DNA of 64,000 bases from contig NZ_VISR01000001.1 of NCBI RefSeq assembly GCF_007827595.1, positions 558,001-622,000 on the forward strand, read 5' to 3'. The stretch's first letter is position 1; each line of letters begins with the position of its first letter. Shown here piece by piece: positions 17,305 to 25,502 of the stretch. Source of the DNA: Streptomyces sp. BK340. Lineage in GTDB: Bacteria > Actinomycetota > Actinomycetes > Streptomycetales > Streptomycetaceae. A model generated the notes under the pieces. It was not told the DNA's origin and ran no database searches. It saw only the letters and a program-made list of their open reading frames with translations. The position numbers and the translations under genes are program-made.

Positions 17305-18345
17305 TCAGGCCCCGAAGCGCCGCGCCCCCTCCCGGCCGATCTCCTGGTTCTCGGTCACGTACGGGCGCAGTTCCTGCTCGTAGGACGCGAAGGCCTTGGT
17401 GTGGTCACCGGAGGCGGCGAGGTGGCGGGCGAGGGTGTGGGCGCCGATCAGGGCCTGGGAGGTGCCCATGCCGGAGGTCGGGGCGGCGCAGTGGCCCGCA
17501 TCACCCACCAGGACCACGCGGCCCTCGGACCAGCGGTCCAGGTGCACCTGGCAGGCCGAGGAGAAGTAGAAGTCGGTGGCGGCGGACATGTCCTCCAGCA
17601 GGCGGGGCAGCAGCCAGCCCGCGCCGGCCATCCGGTCCCGGGTGATGCGCTCCTGTTCCGCGCGGTCCAGCAGGTCCAGTGCCGGGGAGTCGCTGGCGAA
17701 GGACAGGCTGACGGACATCCGGTCCCGGTCCGCCGCACTGAACACGTAGACCGCACGGCCCGGGGTCTGCCACAGCGCTCCCCGGTGGTCCAGGCCGAGG
17801 TGGTTCGCCGTGCTGAAGCCGGCGCCCGAGAGCCCGAGGTGGCGGATCGCCTCGGAGTGCGGGGCGAAGACGAGGCGGCGCACCACGGAGTAGATGCCGT
17901 CGGCGCCGACCACCAGGTCGTACGTGTCCGGGGCGGACCGCTCGAAGCCGACCCGGACACCGGTCGCGTCCTGTTCGATGCGGTCGATCGAGTCGTCGAA
18001 GACGTATCGCACCGTCCGGGCCGTGTGCTCGTGGAGGATGCGGGTCACCTCGCGCTTGGGGACCTCCAGCTCACCGGCGAAGATCTCGGGCGGCAACGCG
18101 CCGGCGTGGGCGCCGTCGGCGTCCAGGAGGTCGGTGCCCGTCATGCCGGTGGCGTGCGCGCGGACCTCCTCCAGGATGCCCAGCTCCTCCAGCACCTCGA
18201 AGGCCGGTCCCCGGAAGTCGACGGCGTAACCGCTGTCGCGCAGGGCCGGGGCCCTCTCGACGACGGTCACCTCGTGCCCGTCGCGGTGCAGGAACCAGGC
18301 CAGGGCGGGTCCGGCGACACTCGCGCCGGAGATCAGGATCTTCAT
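17305..18345 (-). CDS. FAD-dependent monooxygenase, TetX/PHBH-like
   Basis: Group A flavoprotein hydroxylase, 346 residues. The FAD-binding GxGxxG motif appears as ISGASVAGPALAWFLHRDGH at residues 5-24, the second FAD motif as VLVGDAGHCAAPTSGMG late in the protein, and DLVVGADGIYS between them. The relatives include TetX-type and other antibiotic or aromatic hydroxylases; the substrate cannot be assigned. It lies 91 bases downstream of nsrR on the same strand, so it may be cotranscribed and thus respond to NO, which is inference. Convergent with hmp. Confidence 0.85.
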   Translation of the reverse strand: MKILISGASVAGPALAWFLHRDGHEVTVVERAPALRDSGYAVDFRGPAFEVLEELGILEEVRAHATGMTGTDLLDADGAHAGALPPEIFAGELEVPKREVTRILHEHTARTVRYVFDDSIDRIEQDATGVRVGFERSAPDTYDLVVGADGIYSVVRRLVFAPHSEAIRHLGLSGAGFSTANHLGLDHRGALWQTPGRAVYVFSAADRDRMSVSLSFASDSPALDLLDRAEQERITRDRMAGAGWLLPRLLEDMSAATDFYFSSACQVHLDRWSEGRVVLVGDAGHCAAPTSGMGTSQALIGAHTLARHLAASGDHTKAFASYEQELRPYVTENQEIGREGARRFGA

Positions 18346-18436
18346 TCGTACCCCCGTGGTCGATCCGTACGGAGGTCCCAGCCTTCACGAGGCCCGAGCC
18401 GGCGATCAACGGCCCTTCCGGCCAAACGGCGGCCCC

Positions 18437-18883
18437 TCAGCCGCCCCGCGGCCCCCTGGAGATGCCCAACAACAGGGGCCCCGTCGGTTCCGCCACCATG
18501 TCCCCCACCGTCACCGGGTCGAGCGTCGCGAAGAACGCCTCCTGGGCCCGGCGCAGGGCGCCGCGCAGGCGGCAGGCGGAGTTCAGGGGGCAGGGGGTCG
18601 TGCCGCCCTCGCAGTCGACGACGTCGCCGTCCCCCTCGAAAGTACGCACGACCGTACCCACGGACGCCGTACGGCCCCGTTCGGTGAGGGCGAGGCCGCC
18701 GCCCCTGCCGCGGCGGGCGTCGACCAGGCCCAGGTGCTGGAGTTCCGCCACGACCTTCGCGGCATGGGTGTACGGCACGTCCATGTCCGCCGCGACCTGG
18801 CGGGTCGTGGGGGTGGTGTCGCCGGCGACAGCGAGCCGCATGAGGACTCGCAGGGCCAGGTCGGTGGAGCGCAGCAACCGCAT
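18437..18883 (-). CDS. nsrR: NO-sensing Rrf2-family repressor NsrR
   Basis: [4Fe-4S] regulator, 148 residues. The N-terminal winged helix contains PYTHAAKVVAELQHLGLVDARRGRGGG-type recognition and wing elements (positions ~37-63). Cluster cysteines are at 91, 98 and 104 (CEGGTTPCPLNSAC), and Asp8 matches the fourth ligand known from S. coelicolor NsrR. The start at 18883 is chosen over an ATG at 18907 because the latter lies inside the operator and because family members begin MRL..TDLALR. There is no ribosome binding site; TACCCT ends six bases upstream, so the message is probably leaderless. It should repress hmp and itself. Confidence 0.92.
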   Translation of the reverse strand: MRLLRSTDLALRVLMRLAVAGDTTPTTRQVAADMDVPYTHAAKVVAELQHLGLVDARRGRGGGLALTERGRTASVGTVVRTFEGDGDVVDCEGGTTPCPLNSACRLRGALRRAQEAFFATLDPVTVGDMVAEPTGPLLLGISRGPRGG

Positions 18884-18889
18884 ACCGCG

Positions 18890-18921
18890 AGGGTAGGTAA
18901 TGCGCATCCGCGATTCAAATT
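18890..18921 (-). promoter_or_regulatory. nsrR promoter with overlapping NsrR operator
   Basis: On the minus strand, TACCCT (18895-18890) is a good -10 six bases before the ATG. Bases 18899-18921 form an 11-1-11 imperfect inverted repeat (arms AATTTGAATCG and CGGATGCGCATT-like, 7 of 11 symmetric), resembling the hmp operator. Autoregulation is expected. Confidence 0.65.
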
Positions 18922-19019
18922 ATCCGGTTGTGATGCCCTCCCTACGGACAGGCACTCCTTGCGCACTACGATCAGCGAGCCCCACCATCCACGTCCCTTT
19001 CCCCCAAGAAGGACACCTC

Positions 19020-19706
19020 ATGGGTTCCGCGAAGAACAGCAGCAGCGCGGCACGCAAGGCGCGCATCGAGGAGTTGCGGCGCGCCGAGCGCGCCCGGGAG
19101 CGCCGCAACCGGGCGCTCACCATCGCCGCCAGCGTGGTGGTCGTCGGCGGTCTCGTCGTCGGTGGCGTGGTGCTCGTGAACTCGCAGTCGGACAAGTCCG
19201 CCAAGAACGACACGGTCTCCGGCGGCGACGCGAAGGGCTCCGGGGACTCCGGGCACTTCACCACCGGCAAGGACGGCGTGCAGACCTGGTCCGGGAAGCT
19301 GGCGCGGACGCACGTGACGAACAAGGTGTCGTACCCGATGCACCCGCCGGTCGGCGGCAACCACAACCCGGTGTGGCTCAACTGCAACGGCGACGTCTAC
19401 ACCAAGCCGGTGCAGGACGAGAACGCCGTGCACGCGCTGGAGCACGGCGCGGTCTGGGTGACGTACACCGGCAAGGCGCAGAAGGCCGACGTGGACGCGC
19501 TCGCGGCCAAGGTGAAGAAGACGCCGTACTCGCTGATGAGCCCGTACGAGAACCAGGCCGCCCCGCTGATCCTGTCTGCCTGGGGCCACCAGGTGGCCGT
19601 GAAGAGCGCGAGCGACCCCGAGGTGAACAAGTTCTTCGCCTCCTACGTGCAGGGCGCCCAGACGCCCGAGCCGGGCGCTTCGTGCACCGGCGGGGTCATG
19701 AAGTGA
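19020..19706 (+). CDS. DUF3105 membrane-anchored protein
   Basis: 228 residues. A basic, Arg-rich cytoplasmic N-terminus is followed by one membrane segment (ALTIAASVVVVGGLVVGGVVL, about 33-53) and an extracytoplasmic domain of the DUF3105 family, with MHPPVGGNHNPVWLNCNGDV and VHALEHGAVWVTY. The clustered His and Cys residues suggest a metal or redox site, but no function is established. The ATG at 19020 has only AAGAAGGA upstream, which is adequate. It overlaps the DUF305 gene by GTGA, and this pair is common in actinobacteria. Confidence 0.85.
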   Translation: MGSAKNSSSAARKARIEELRRAERARERRNRALTIAASVVVVGGLVVGGVVLVNSQSDKSAKNDTVSGGDAKGSGDSGHFTTGKDGVQTWSGKLARTHVTNKVSYPMHPPVGGNHNPVWLNCNGDVYTKPVQDENAVHALEHGAVWVTYTGKAQKADVDALAAKVKKTPYSLMSPYENQAAPLILSAWGHQVAVKSASDPEVNKFFASYVQGAQTPEPGASCTGGVMK

Positions 19707-20332
19707 GGCGGCAGCACATCGGCTGGGTGGCGGGCGCCGCGGCGGCGGCGCTCGTCGCGGCCGGGGCGATCACGTACGCGGTCGCCGAGGACGGCGGATC
19801 GGGTCCGAGGACGCCCACGGCCGAGTCCGCGGACGCGGGATTCGCGCGGGACATGGCCGTCCATCACCAGCAGGCCGTCGAGATGTCGTACATCGTGCGC
19901 GACCGCACGAAGAACGAGGAGGTGCGGCGGCTCGCGTACGACATCGCGCAGACGCAGGCCAACCAGCGCGGGATGCTGCTGGGCTGGCTGGATCTGTGGG
20001 AGCTGCCGAAGGTGTCGGCCGATCCGCCGATGACATGGATGGGCATGGGCGACATGGCCGCCGGCAAGGACGGCGCGCTGATGCCGGGCATGGCGACCAA
20101 CACCGAGCTGAACAAGCTCCAGTCGCTGAGCGGGAAGCAGGCGGAGATCCTCTATCTCCAGCTGATGACGGACCATCACAAGGGCGGTATCCACATGGCC
20201 GAGGGGTGTGTGGCCAAGTGCACCGTCGGGGTGGAGAAGCGGCTCGCGCAGGGCATGGTCGACGCGCAGCAGTCGGAGATCGAGCTGATGGCCGGCATGC
20301 TCAAGGAACGGGGCGCAAAACCCCGTTCATAA
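19703..20332 (+). CDS. DUF305 family exported protein
   Basis: 209 residues starting at GTG inside the GTGA overlap with the DUF3105 gene, so probably translationally coupled. The N-terminal segment (IGWVAGAAAAALVAAGAITYAV) is a signal or anchor. DUF305 signature histidines are seen in DMAVHHQQAVEMS and LMTDHHKGGIHMAEGC, in a four-helix ferritin-like fold. Two Cys lie in EGCVAKCTVG. Family members are implicated in metal, often copper, handling; that is by family only. No hairpin was found immediately downstream. Confidence 0.85.
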   Translation: MRRQHIGWVAGAAAAALVAAGAITYAVAEDGGSGPRTPTAESADAGFARDMAVHHQQAVEMSYIVRDRTKNEEVRRLAYDIAQTQANQRGMLLGWLDLWELPKVSADPPMTWMGMGDMAAGKDGALMPGMATNTELNKLQSLSGKQAEILYLQLMTDHHKGGIHMAEGCVAKCTVGVEKRLAQGMVDAQQSEIELMAGMLKERGAKPRS

Positions 20333-20411
20333 GCCACCGCGCGGACGAAAGCCTCAAAACGCCCTGCATGACGGTTACTTGAGCTTCTCTTGACCTTTGC
20401 GTTCCCCTGGC

Positions 20412-20424
20412 ATGAACGGTTCAT
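20412..20424. promoter_or_regulatory. Palindrome upstream of sedolisin gene
   Basis: ATGAAC-G-GTTCAT, a perfect 6-1-6 inverted repeat 118 bases before the protease start and 20 bases after a TTGACC that could be a -35. It is a candidate operator; no known consensus is claimed. The rest of 20333-20541 shows no gene. Confidence 0.35.
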
Positions 20425-20541
20425 CGAAAGAGTGGCCCCCATCGTGTGATCCCTTCGCGGGCCGACGCCGCCGCGGGCCGGTGTGCGGATCCACGACGTA
20501 CCGACCACTACATGCATGCGAACCGCATCGCAGGGGGTTCT

Positions 20542-22485
20542 ATGAGATCCAACCGCGCCAAGGTGCGCGCCGGCGTGAGCATGGCAGCGACACTGCCCAT
20601 GATCGCCGGAGCGCTGGCGTTCGGTATATCCGCGGCGCACGCCGCGGACAACCCGGCCCGTGACGCACTGGCGGGCACCAAGCCCGCGTGGGCCACGGCC
20701 AAGGCGGACAAGGGTGCCACCGCCGACAACGCGCAGGTCAAGGCCCGCGTGTACCTGGCCGGCCGGGACCGGGCCGGACTCGCCGCCTATGCCAAGGCCG
20801 TGTCCGACCCCAGCTCGCCGCACTACGGCAAGTACCTGAGCGCCAAGAAGGCGCAGGCCCGCTTCGGGGCCACCAAGGCCCAGGTGGCCGCGGTCAAGTC
20901 CTGGCTGAAGGCCGCCGGGCTCCAGGTCACCGAGGTCACCTCGCACTACGTCGCCGTCTCCGGTGACGTCGCCGCCGCCGAGAAGGCGTTCGGCACCCAG
21001 CTGCACAACTTCACCAAGGGGTCGAAGACCTACCGCGCCCCGGCGAAGACCGCCTCGGCGCCGGCCGGTCTGCAGGGTGCCGTCCTGACCGTCACCGGTC
21101 TGGACAACGCCCCGCACAAGTCGACCCACGACGAGCAGCTGCCGCCTCCGGACGCCGTGTTCAAGAACTCCGGGCCGTTCTCCTCGTACTTCGGCTCGAA
21201 CATCGCGACCACGCTGCCCGACGCGTACGGCCAGAAGATCCCGTACGCGATCAAGGGCTACACCGGCAAGCAGCTGCGTGCCGCCTACGGCGCGGGCGAC
21301 TACACCGGCAAGGACGTGCGCATCGCGATCACCGACGCGTACGCCTCGCCGACCATCGCCTACGACGCGGGCAAGTACGCGCTGAAGCACGGTGACGCGG
21401 CCTGGAAGACCGGCCAGCTGCACCAGTCGCTGCCGAAGAACTACACGAAGACCAAGGAGTGCGGCGCGGCCGGCTGGTACGGCGAGGAGACCCTCGACGT
21501 CGAGGCCGTGCACGCGGTCGCGCCGGCCGCCGACGTCACCTACGTGGGCGCCGCGTCCTGCTTCGACGACGACCTGCTCGACTCGCTCAGCAAGGTCGTC
21601 GACAACCACCTGGCCGACATCGTCTCCAACTCCTGGGGCGACATCGAGGCCAACCAGACGCCGGACCTCGCGGCCGCCTACGACCAGGTCTTCCAGCTGG
21701 GCGCGGTCCAGGGCATCGGCTTCTACTTCTCCTCCGGTGACAACGGCGACGAGGTCGCCAACACCGGCACGAAGCAGGTCGACACCCCGGCCAACTCGGC
21801 ATGGGTGACCGCGGTCGGCGGTACCTCGCTGGCCGTCGGCAAGGGCGACACGTACCAGTGGGAGACCGGCTGGGGCACCCAGAAGGCTCTGCTGTCGGCC
21901 GACGGCAAGAGCTGGACGAACTTCCCCGGCGCGTACACCTCGGGCGCGGGCGGCGGCACCAGCAAGACGGTGGCGCAGCCGTACTACCAGAAGGGCGTCG
22001 TCCCGGACTCGCTCGCCAAGGCCAACAGCGCCGACGGCAACCGCGTCGTCCCGGACATCGCGGCCATCGCCGACCCGAACACCGGCTTCCTGGTCGGCCA
22101 GACCCAGACCTTCCCGGACGGCACCCAGCAGTACAGCGAGTACCGCATCGGCGGCACCTCGCTGGCCGCCCCGGTGATCGCCGCGGTCCAGGCCCTGGCC
22201 CAGGAGGCGCACGGCGGCAAGGCGATCGGATTCGCCAACCCGTCCATCTACGCCAAGTACGGCAAGAAGGGCGTGTTCCACGACGTCACGGACGACCCGA
22301 CCGGCTCCGGCCTGGCGGTGGCCCGTATCGACTTCGTGAACGGCCTCGACGCCTCCGGCGGCCTCGCGACCTCGGTCCGCAGCCTCGGCAAGGACAGCTC
22401 GCTGTCCGCGGTGAAGGGCTACGACGACGTCACCGGCGTGGGCTCGCCCGCGGGCGGCTACGTCCAGTCGTACCGCCGTCACTGA
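20542..22485 (+). CDS. Secreted S53 (sedolisin/kumamolisin) serine-carboxyl protease
   Basis: 647-residue preproenzyme acting outside the cell, likely at acid pH. The Sec signal peptide ends near AAHA (residue ~35). A pro-kumamolisin activation domain follows (SSPHYGKYLSAKKAQARFG, to about residue 190). The catalytic domain shows GEETLDVEAVHAVAP, whose first Glu and the Asp four residues on match the catalytic Glu/Asp pair, the oxyanion Asp region SSGDNGDE, and GGTSLAAPV with the nucleophilic Ser. The C-terminal DVTGVGSPAGG region corresponds to the calcium site. ATG at 20542 follows CAGGGGG. Tripeptidyl-peptidase activity is known in Streptomyces relatives; endopeptidase activity is equally possible. 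Confidence 0.92.
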   Translation: MRSNRAKVRAGVSMAATLPMIAGALAFGISAAHAADNPARDALAGTKPAWATAKADKGATADNAQVKARVYLAGRDRAGLAAYAKAVSDPSSPHYGKYLSAKKAQARFGATKAQVAAVKSWLKAAGLQVTEVTSHYVAVSGDVAAAEKAFGTQLHNFTKGSKTYRAPAKTASAPAGLQGAVLTVTGLDNAPHKSTHDEQLPPPDAVFKNSGPFSSYFGSNIATTLPDAYGQKIPYAIKGYTGKQLRAAYGAGDYTGKDVRIAITDAYASPTIAYDAGKYALKHGDAAWKTGQLHQSLPKNYTKTKECGAAGWYGEETLDVEAVHAVAPAADVTYVGAASCFDDDLLDSLSKVVDNHLADIVSNSWGDIEANQTPDLAAAYDQVFQLGAVQGIGFYFSSGDNGDEVANTGTKQVDTPANSAWVTAVGGTSLAVGKGDTYQWETGWGTQKALLSADGKSWTNFPGAYTSGAGGGTSKTVAQPYYQKGVVPDSLAKANSADGNRVVPDIAAIADPNTGFLVGQTQTFPDGTQQYSEYRIGGTSLAAPVIAAVQALAQEAHGGKAIGFANPSIYAKYGKKGVFHDVTDDPTGSGLAVARIDFVNGLDASGGLATSVRSLGKDSSLSAVKGYDDVTGVGSPAGGYVQSYRRH

Positions 22486-22539
22486 TCGGCAGACGCCGAT
22501 CGGCAGACGCCGATCCGCTGACGCCGATCCGCTGACGCG
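22484..22539 (+). repeat. Four 14-bp tandem repeats spanning the protease stop codon
   Basis: GATCGGCAGACGCC occurs twice (22484-22511), then GATCCGCTGACGCC and GATCCGCTGACGCG (22512-22539). The first unit begins inside the TGA stop. The pairwise identity suggests two successive duplications. Confidence 0.9.
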
Positions 22540-22551
22540 GTAGGCGCCGCA

Positions 22552-22586
22552 GGGGGGCGTGGGGTATTCAACACCCCACGCCCCCC
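22552..22586 (+). terminator. Terminator of sedolisin gene
   Basis: Perfect 14-bp stem GGGGGGCGTGGGGT / ACCCCACGCCCCCC with a 7-base loop, between the protease gene and the NAD synthetase promoter. Confidence 0.85.
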
Positions 22587-22605
22587 ATTGCGTCGCTCTG
22601 ACGAT

Positions 22606-22611
22606 TACACT
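22606..22611 (+). promoter_or_regulatory. Probable -10 of a leaderless nadE transcript
   Basis: TACACT ends six bases before the GTG start and no ribosome binding site is present, the geometry of a leaderless mRNA. No clear -35 at normal spacing. Confidence 0.45.
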
Positions 22612-22617
22612 GGGCCA

Positions 22618-24666
22618 GTGCCTCCGTTGAACTTCTGGTCGATCTATCAGCATGGCTTCGCACGCGTCGCCGCATGTACGGGTCACACCGTCATCGCGGA
22701 CCCGCACGCCAACGCCGAAGCGGTCCTGCGCCACGCACGCCGGTGCGCCGACGAGGGGGTCGCCGTCGCCGTCTTCCCGGAGATGGTGCTGTGCGGCTAC
22801 TCGATCGAGGACCTGCTGCTGCAGGACGCCCTGCTCGATCAGGTCGAGGAGGCGCTCCAGGAAGTGGTGGCCGGGTCGGCGGACCTGCTGCCGGTGCTGG
22901 TCGTCGGTGCCCCGCTGCGCCACCGCAACCGGATCTACAACTGCGCGGTGATCGTCCACCGCGGCCGGATCCTCGGCGTGGTCCCCAAGTCGTACCCGCC
23001 GAACTACCGGGAGTTCTACGAGCGCCGGCAGATCGGCGACGGCGCCGACGAGCGCGGCGGATCGATCCGGTTCGGCGGCGAGACCGTACCGTTCGGCGTG
23101 GATCTGCTGTTCGCGGCGGAGGACGTTCCCGGTCTCGTGCTCCATGCCGAGATCTGCGAGGACATGTGGGTGCCGGTGCCGCCCAGCGCGGAGGCGGCCC
23201 TCGCCGGCGCGACCGTCCTCGTCAATCTCTCGGGCAGTCCGATCACGGTCGGACGGGCCGAGGACCGCAAACTGCTGTGCCGCTCGGCGTCCTCCCGTTG
23301 CATCGCCGCGTACGTCTACGCGGCGGCCGGCCTCGGCGAGTCGACCACCGACCTGTCCTGGGACGGACAGACCATGATCTACGAGAACGGCACGCTGCTG
23401 GCCGAGACCGAGCGGTTCCCGCTCGGCGACAGCTACGCGGTGGCCGACGTGGACCTCGACCTGCTGCGGCAGGAACGGCAGCGGACGGGCACGTTCGACG
23501 ACAACCGCCGTACGCACAGGGCGCGGACGAGTGACTTCCGGACGGTAGGGTTCGAACTCGACCCGCCGCTCACCGACCTGGGTCTGCGCCGTCGCCTGGA
23601 ACGCTTCCCGTTCGTGCCGGCCGACCCCGACCGCCTCGCCCAGGACTGCTACGAGGCGTACAACATCCAGGTCGAGGGCCTCCAGCAGCGACTCGCGTCG
23701 ATCGGCGGCGCGAAGGTGGTCATCGGGGTGTCCGGCGGCCTGGACTCCACGCACGCGCTGATCGTCGCCGCCCGCGCGATGGACCGCGCGGGCCGCCCGC
23801 GCAGCGACATCCTGGCCTGGACGCTGCCCGGCTTCGCCACCAGCGACCACACCAAGGACAACGCCCACAAGCTGATGAACTCGCTCGGCGTCACCGCGGC
23901 CGAGCTGGACATCACGCCGACCGCACGGCTGATGCTGCAGGAGATGGGCCACCCGTTCGCCTCCGGCGAGCCGGTGTACGACGTCACCTTCGAGAACGTG
24001 CAGGCGGGTCTGCGCACGGACTATCTCTTCCGGCTGGCCAACCAGCGCGGCGGCATCGTGCTCGGCACCGGTGACCTCTCGGAGCTGGCGCTCGGCTGGT
24101 CCACGTACGGCGTGGGCGACCAGATGAGCCACTACAACGTCAACTCGGGCGTGCCGAAGACGCTGATCCAGCATCTGATCCGCTGGGTCATCAGCAGCGG
24201 CCAGTTCGGCGAGGAGACCGGCAGGACACTCGCCGCGATCCTCGACACGGAGATCAGTCCGGAGCTGGTACCGGGCGAGGAGATGCAGTCGACCGAGTCG
24301 AAGATCGGCCCGTACGCGCTGCACGACTTCACGCTCTTCCACGTCCTGCGGTACGGCTTCCGGCCGTCGAAGATCGCCTTCCTGGCGTGGCACGCCTGGC
24401 ACGACGCGGAGGGCGGTGCCTGGCCGCCGAACTTCCCGGAGGCCAAGCGGGTGGCGTACGACCTGCCGGAGATCCGACGCTGGCTGGAGGTCTTCTGCCG
24501 CCGCTTCTTCGGGTTCGCACAGTTCAAGCGCTCGGCCATGCCGAACGGGCCGAAGGTCTCGGCCGGCGGTTCGCTCTCCCCGCGGGGTGACTGGCGTGCG
24601 CCGTCGGACAGTTCGGCCGGGGCGTGGCTGCGGGACCTGGATCGGTTCGACATCCCGGAGGCGTGA
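22618..24666 (+). CDS. nadE: Glutamine-dependent NAD+ synthetase
   Basis: Converts nicotinate adenine dinucleotide to NAD+ using glutamine and ATP. 682 residues in two domains. The N-terminal nitrilase-type glutaminase (1-~290) carries the Glu-Lys-Cys triad: Glu in [10 protein letters not shown], Lys in [15 protein letters not shown], Cys in [12 protein letters not shown]. The C-terminal ammonia-dependent synthetase carries the P-loop [12 protein letters not shown] and [22 protein letters not shown] at 22618 is chosen because actinobacterial homologues begin [18 protein letters not shown]; upstream in-frame codons lack a ribosome binding site. It is convergent with the SMI1 gene and marks the left edge of the accessory region. 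Confidence 0.96.
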   Translation: MPPLNFWSIYQHGFARVAACTGHTVIADPHANAEAVLRHARRCADEGVAVAVFPEMVLCGYSIEDLLLQDALLDQVEEALQEVVAGSADLLPVLVVGAPLRHRNRIYNCAVIVHRGRILGVVPKSYPPNYREFYERRQIGDGADERGGSIRFGGETVPFGVDLLFAAEDVPGLVLHAEICEDMWVPVPPSAEAALAGATVLVNLSGSPITVGRAEDRKLLCRSASSRCIAAYVYAAAGLGESTTDLSWDGQTMIYENGTLLAETERFPLGDSYAVADVDLDLLRQERQRTGTFDDNRRTHRARTSDFRTVGFELDPPLTDLGLRRRLERFPFVPADPDRLAQDCYEAYNIQVEGLQQRLASIGGAKVVIGVSGGLDSTHALIVAARAMDRAGRPRSDILAWTLPGFATSDHTKDNAHKLMNSLGVTAAELDITPTARLMLQEMGHPFASGEPVYDVTFENVQAGLRTDYLFRLANQRGGIVLGTGDLSELALGWSTYGVGDQMSHYNVNSGVPKTLIQHLIRWVISSGQFGEETGRTLAAILDTEISPELVPGEEMQSTESKIGPYALHDFTLFHVLRYGFRPSKIAFLAWHAWHDAEGGAWPPNFPEAKRVAYDLPEIRRWLEVFCRRFFGFAQFKRSAMPNGPKVSAGGSLSPRGDWRAPSDSSAGAWLRDLDRFDIPEA

Positions 24667-24717
24667 GGGTGGGGACCCACTGGGCCCCTACCCGGTATCG
24701 GTCCTCTGGAGCCGAAC

Positions 24718-25194
24718 TCAGCTCAGCTTCTGGCGACACTCATCGAGCGCGAACTCCCCGAAACTGTCCGCGACCTTCTCCATGAGCCCGCCGTCCGGCA
24801 CGCCCGGGTTCCACGCGAAGACCGGGTACTCGCCGTTCTGGTCCGGCCGAGAGGTGTCGAGGACGACGACTCCCAGGACGTCGTCGTGCATGACGACCAA
24901 GAAGTGGTGCGGCAGTCCCATCTGCGCGCGGTCCTCCAGGGTGTACGCGGATGAGCCCAGCAGCTCTTCTCCTCCGGCGGGAGTCCGGTACACGCCGGGA
25001 AACTCGGCGGGCGGGATGTCCCACGTGCCGAATTCCTCGATCAGACGCCGGTACGAGGGCGGGAAGGCGAGGGCCATCTCAGCCTCTGCTCGTGCGATCA
25101 CCTCTGCGGAGCAGCCATCGCCATGATGCGCGAGGTCCTCGTTCTCACGCACGAGGTCGATCACCTGCTCGGCTGCCTGCAGACCGCTCGTCAT
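24718..25194 (-). CDS. SMI1/KNR4 (SUKH) family protein, probable immunity protein
   Basis: 158-residue cytoplasmic protein. ATG at 25194 follows GAAGGG at normal spacing. The SUKH pattern is clear: EAEMALAFPPSYRRLIEEFGTWDI followed by a GVY..., LPHHFLVVM, DVLGVVVLD and EYPVFAWNPG series. SUKH proteins are common immunity factors against polymorphic toxins, and a toxin locus lies 4 kb away, but no partner toxin is adjacent. It may be an orphan. A preceding short minus-strand frame overlaps it by ATGA but is opposite a HEAT pseudogene and is not called. Confidence 0.8.
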   Translation of the reverse strand: MTSGLQAAEQVIDLVRENEDLAHHGDGCSAEVIARAEAEMALAFPPSYRRLIEEFGTWDIPPAEFPGVYRTPAGGEELLGSSAYTLEDRAQMGLPHHFLVVMHDDVLGVVVLDTSRPDQNGEYPVFAWNPGVPDGGLMEKVADSFGEFALDECRQKLS

Positions 25195-25221
25195 CCGAAT
25201 CCCTTCGCCCTGCAAGGTCCG

Positions 25222-25502
25222 TTGAAAGGCATCTCTGGCATCCACTGGGGGAACTGCGCGACGCGCGACAGCTCCCCGCCCAGAACATCCCGCCGCTGCT
25301 CTCCCGGATCGCGTATGGAGGTGAGGACACCGCCCGCCTCGCGATCGACGAACTCGGCGACTGCATCTGCGCGTTGGGGTTCGTAGTCGGCGAGGCGACC
25401 GCCTCGCCGGTCCCGTTCCTCCTGGAACTCGCCGGTGCTCACGAACTGCACAGTCTCGTTGGGTGTGGCCACGGAGGCACCTGGGTCAGTCGTCGTCGTT
25501 GA
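25222..25502 (+). pseudogene. HEAT-repeat protein, frameshifted and truncated
   Basis: A plus-strand remnant read from TTG 25222, with AAGG five bases before. The first ten codons (KGISGIHWG) shift frame in the G-run at 25247-25251, where one missing G would restore HWGELRDA. The second frame then reads AQNIPPLLSRIAYGGEDTA, a run of helical residues, and ASPVPFLLELAGAHELHS, the hallmark start of Streptomyces HEAT-repeat proteins. It ends after about 93 codons against the converging gene, with the remaining HEAT repeats absent. Such proteins often occur as immunity or regulatory factors. Confidence is moderate because the identification rests on pattern. Confidence 0.6.

Noticed and set aside
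14398..18883. Nitrogen-metabolism link between glnA2 and the NO module
   Set aside because: Adjacent and divergent only; the NsrR site lies close to hmp, and a separate purpose for glnA2 (polyamine use) is better supported.
20176..24402. 1,400-codon minus-strand frame opposite the sedolisin and nadE genes
   Set aside because: Shadow of two well-supported + strand genes; composition is Arg/Gly/Val-rich as expected of antisense high-GC DNA.
25191..25472. 93-codon minus-strand gene overlapping the SMI1 gene by ATGA
   Set aside because: Tempting because of the overlap, but the plus strand in the same place shows a clear HEAT-protein remnant, and the minus-strand protein has no recognisable pattern or good ribosome binding site.
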